Below are positions 61,674 through 64,000 of a stretch of 64,000 nucleotides of DNA, in pieces; within the stretch, counting starts at the first letter, position 1, and each line of letters opens with the position of its first letter. The notes below the pieces were generated by a model. That model ran no database searches. It saw nothing but the letters and a program-made list of their open reading frames with translations, and was not told the origin of the DNA. Position numbers and translations under genes: made by a program. The stretch lies in the NCBI GenBank assembly GCA_963377175.1, contig CAUJNA010003494.1, positions 145,001-209,000 of the forward strand, given 5' to 3'. The DNA is from Effrenium voratum (taxonomy: Eukaryota; Sar; Dinophyceae; Suessiales; Symbiodiniaceae).

Positions 61674-64000
61674 GTGAGAGGCAACCAGTTGGCATCCATG
61701 TTCGCACAGAAAGCTTGTCAAACTTATCCAACCCCGAGAACTTAGAAGGCTTGAGAAAGGCATTTCGCCTGAGTTGCCACTTTGGCCAGCACGATGCATG
61801 TCAATCTCCGAAGGATGGCACACGTTCGACTTACGCGGCTTGAGCGGTTTCTCCCCGGTAGAGACTTGAGGCGAGACCTCTTGGACCACGGCACGGCTGC
61901 CACCGTGACCCGCCGCTGCTTCCGCGCCGCCTTGGGCAGACTCTGCGCACTAGGCGGGACAGCTGCCAGACCAAAACGCCAATCCTTTTCAGCTCCAGTA
62001 GTGGGAACCCCGAGTTGCTAACCCTTTGCTTGATTGCAGTGGTTCCCCTTTAGTGGGGATTGATCACTGTTGAGGGAACCCTTCCCCATCAATAGGATGG
62101 GTTTATTGTTCTGGGGTTAGCATTCTGCCATGACGCCACGTATGCCAAACACCTACTTGCCTGACAGGCAACAGGCGACAGCAAGGCGCGCGATGCACTG
62201 TCGATGTCATGCGGTTCGAGGGTCGCTGGTTGTAGCTCGGGAATATCCGCGTCATGTCCGGGGGCGTCAGTGCACATGAACACATCTCTCCATATTGCCT
62301 CATATGTGGCTGTGAATGTTGATGTTTTGATGGGGGAAACGGTCACGAACCCCCATGCAATTTCCTGCCCCAAGGGGGAATTTGAGGCGCCTGGCGCTTG
62401 CAAGAGCCCCTGCTGGAGCGGCAGCCAAGTCTAGGCTAGCAGCAACGGGGCTGGGATGACAGCTTGGGCTGCTGGGGCTACTGGGCTCCGAATCAGGAAA
62501 TGAACGGAAATGGCAGTTCACCAAGTTCCCAGGGAAAACTCGTGTGACAGACAAGATCGACTGTCCATGTGTCTACCTGAAGATGTGTTGCACCGCGATG
62601 AGCCACTGACATAGTGTTCTGTTTGGCTTCACGGACGTTGACAATACAATTGTTGGAGCATGCTGCAGACAGCCAGCACACTTGCTGATCTTGCTGTAGT
62701 CATTCATGATGCGCGTTACGCGCCAGGCTGGGTGTTCACCCAGAAGGCCCGAGGACTTTGGACAGCGGGTTTGGGTTGTTCATGACTCATGACATGCCGA
62801 CATCAGCGGGAAAGCGAAACGCATGGCCCCTTGTGTTTGGCGGCCGTGGGTGCCGTTGCGGCTGCAACCTAGTAGGGTGAACCTGCTAAAGCAAACAGGG
62901 TGGCAGAGAGGAGAAGGTAGCTATGTGACTTGGGCCCACGCTTCACCGACAAATTGATTGCTGGACTTTTGAACTGATATTTTGCCTGAAAACCTATCAA
63001 ACAAATTCGGGGTCATGACTCCAATTCTTAATGAGCCATGGAGACTCCAGGTATGAACTTTGCGAGGGAGCCACCTCAGTGCTAGGGGCTGTGCCTCTGG
63101 GTGGGCCTCCCATTGGTTTCCGTTAGGGGAATCCCTGGATTTGTGAGGATTTGGGACTCGTTTAGGGTGTTTGGGATTGAGATTTGCAGGTGTAAGCCAC
63201 AGATGGGCCGGGCAGTTCTTCTTTGGTTTCTCTTCCACACTCGATCCGTTTAGGGAGTGAACCTGGCAGTTTTTCTTGAGTTCCCTCCCTCCCCCCAAAA
63301 GAAACACAAACAGAAGAAGAAATAGATATTTGCCTGGGGCCGCACTAAATGTAGCAGGCAGCATTTGTGCCGCAGGTGCGTTTAGTTCGGTCCTCTTCCA
63401 AATGGGTCTCACCCCTTTCAGGCCCAAACATCGTTCCAAATTCCAAGCAGGAGTTTTTGCAGGAGATGTCTAAGTCAGTTTTGCCTTTGTGCTGATTTAA
63501 TTTGTGTTTAGTTGTGGTTTAACGTTGCTTCCAACATGCCCTCTGGCGCTGTAAAAAGGCTGGAGTTGGAGTTGCCGTGGAATTTGCTGGTTTAGACTTG
63601 GCTTAGCATTGGCTGATTCTACTTTAGTATTTGGGGCCTGGGAAAAAACAGTTTTTATTCATAGGGTGCATTTATTGACTTGGGAAAGGGATGAATAGTG
63701 GCGAGTGCTAAAGAGCACTGTGACTTACAGTATTTGGGAATCTCTCACAGCTGGATCTGACAAGTCTTCCATGCACTCTTGTATTCCAGGCTCGTTCTTG
63801 GAGGTGATCAGGCTATATTTATATTTATATCTCCCTTTTGCCAATAGCGAAAAATGCCATCCGTCCCCCCTATCAGTAGTCGAGGGCCTTGCCTAGCAAA
63901 TAATTGCTTTCATACATACACCCCCCCCTACATTTTGTTTCATCTTCCATCTTCTACCCTTATTCGTTATCATCATTTTTCTACATTCCTTTCTGTCCAT
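61674..64000. other. No confident gene to the right edge
   Basis: A plus piece at ~61863-61960 (DLRRDLLDHGTAATVTRRCF) may be a third exon of the gene to its left. A minus frame at 62921-63439 (172 codons) has no signature. The last ~130 bases are AT- and C-rich with CATACATACA and a C-run (63922-63928). Confidence 0.3.

Overview
The window looks like nuclear DNA from a dinoflagellate, most likely a Symbiodiniaceae-type alga. This is inferred from several signs. Most coding signal is in short exons whose introns use GT, but also GC and probably GA, donors, with AG|G-type acceptors. There is a Mei2-like C-terminal RRM gene in one open exon. There are exons with degenerate dinoflagellate-style PPR cores (AAISACEKG-like). 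Large amounts of mini- and microsatellite DNA separate them. No operons, Shine-Dalgarno sites, rRNA or CRISPR arrays were seen. A run of exactly 100 N (55656-55755) marks an assembly gap.

Layout. 0-6.7 kb: simple repeats, then the intronless Mei2-like RRM gene (2263-3282, +). 6.77-7.79 kb: four phase-compatible minus-strand exons of an unknown gene. 8.8-9.3 kb: weak EF-hand-like exons. 12.6-16.2 kb: a nested repeat complex with two related 14-15 bp minisatellites, a 73-74 bp array, a tRNA-like box and a ~62 bp array, bracketed by copies of one GGTTCCACCAGG element. 17.6-21.2 kb: plus-strand exons of an unknown helical protein; its last six exons join nearly in phase. 21.6-22.9 kb: TGTA/TAATG microsatellite. 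24.1 kb: a minus-strand exon. 26.55-29.94 kb: the best multi-exon model, a 12-exon MFS-like membrane transporter of about 523 residues. 31.9-35.0 kb: plus-strand exons of two unknown genes. 39.9-42.3 kb: a minisatellite/poly-G block flanked by inverted AT-rich arrays. 42.6-53.1 kb: scattered exons. 53.2-59.0 kb: PPR-type exons, interrupted by very long (GGGA), (TG), (CTGC), (CA) and (AACAC) tracts and by the gap. 59.3-59.8 kb: an inverted, diverged copy of the ~62 bp array of 15 kb. 61.0-61.7 kb: two joined exons of an unknown gene.

The genes do not form an obvious pathway. Functions visible from sequence are RNA binding (Mei2-like, PPR) and membrane transport. Exon models were made by eye from splice sites and reading-frame phase and need transcript support. 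The most notable non-gene signals are the near-identical inverted repeats in two introns of the transporter, the inverted arrays flanking the 40-42 kb block, and the repeat family shared by the two ends of the window.
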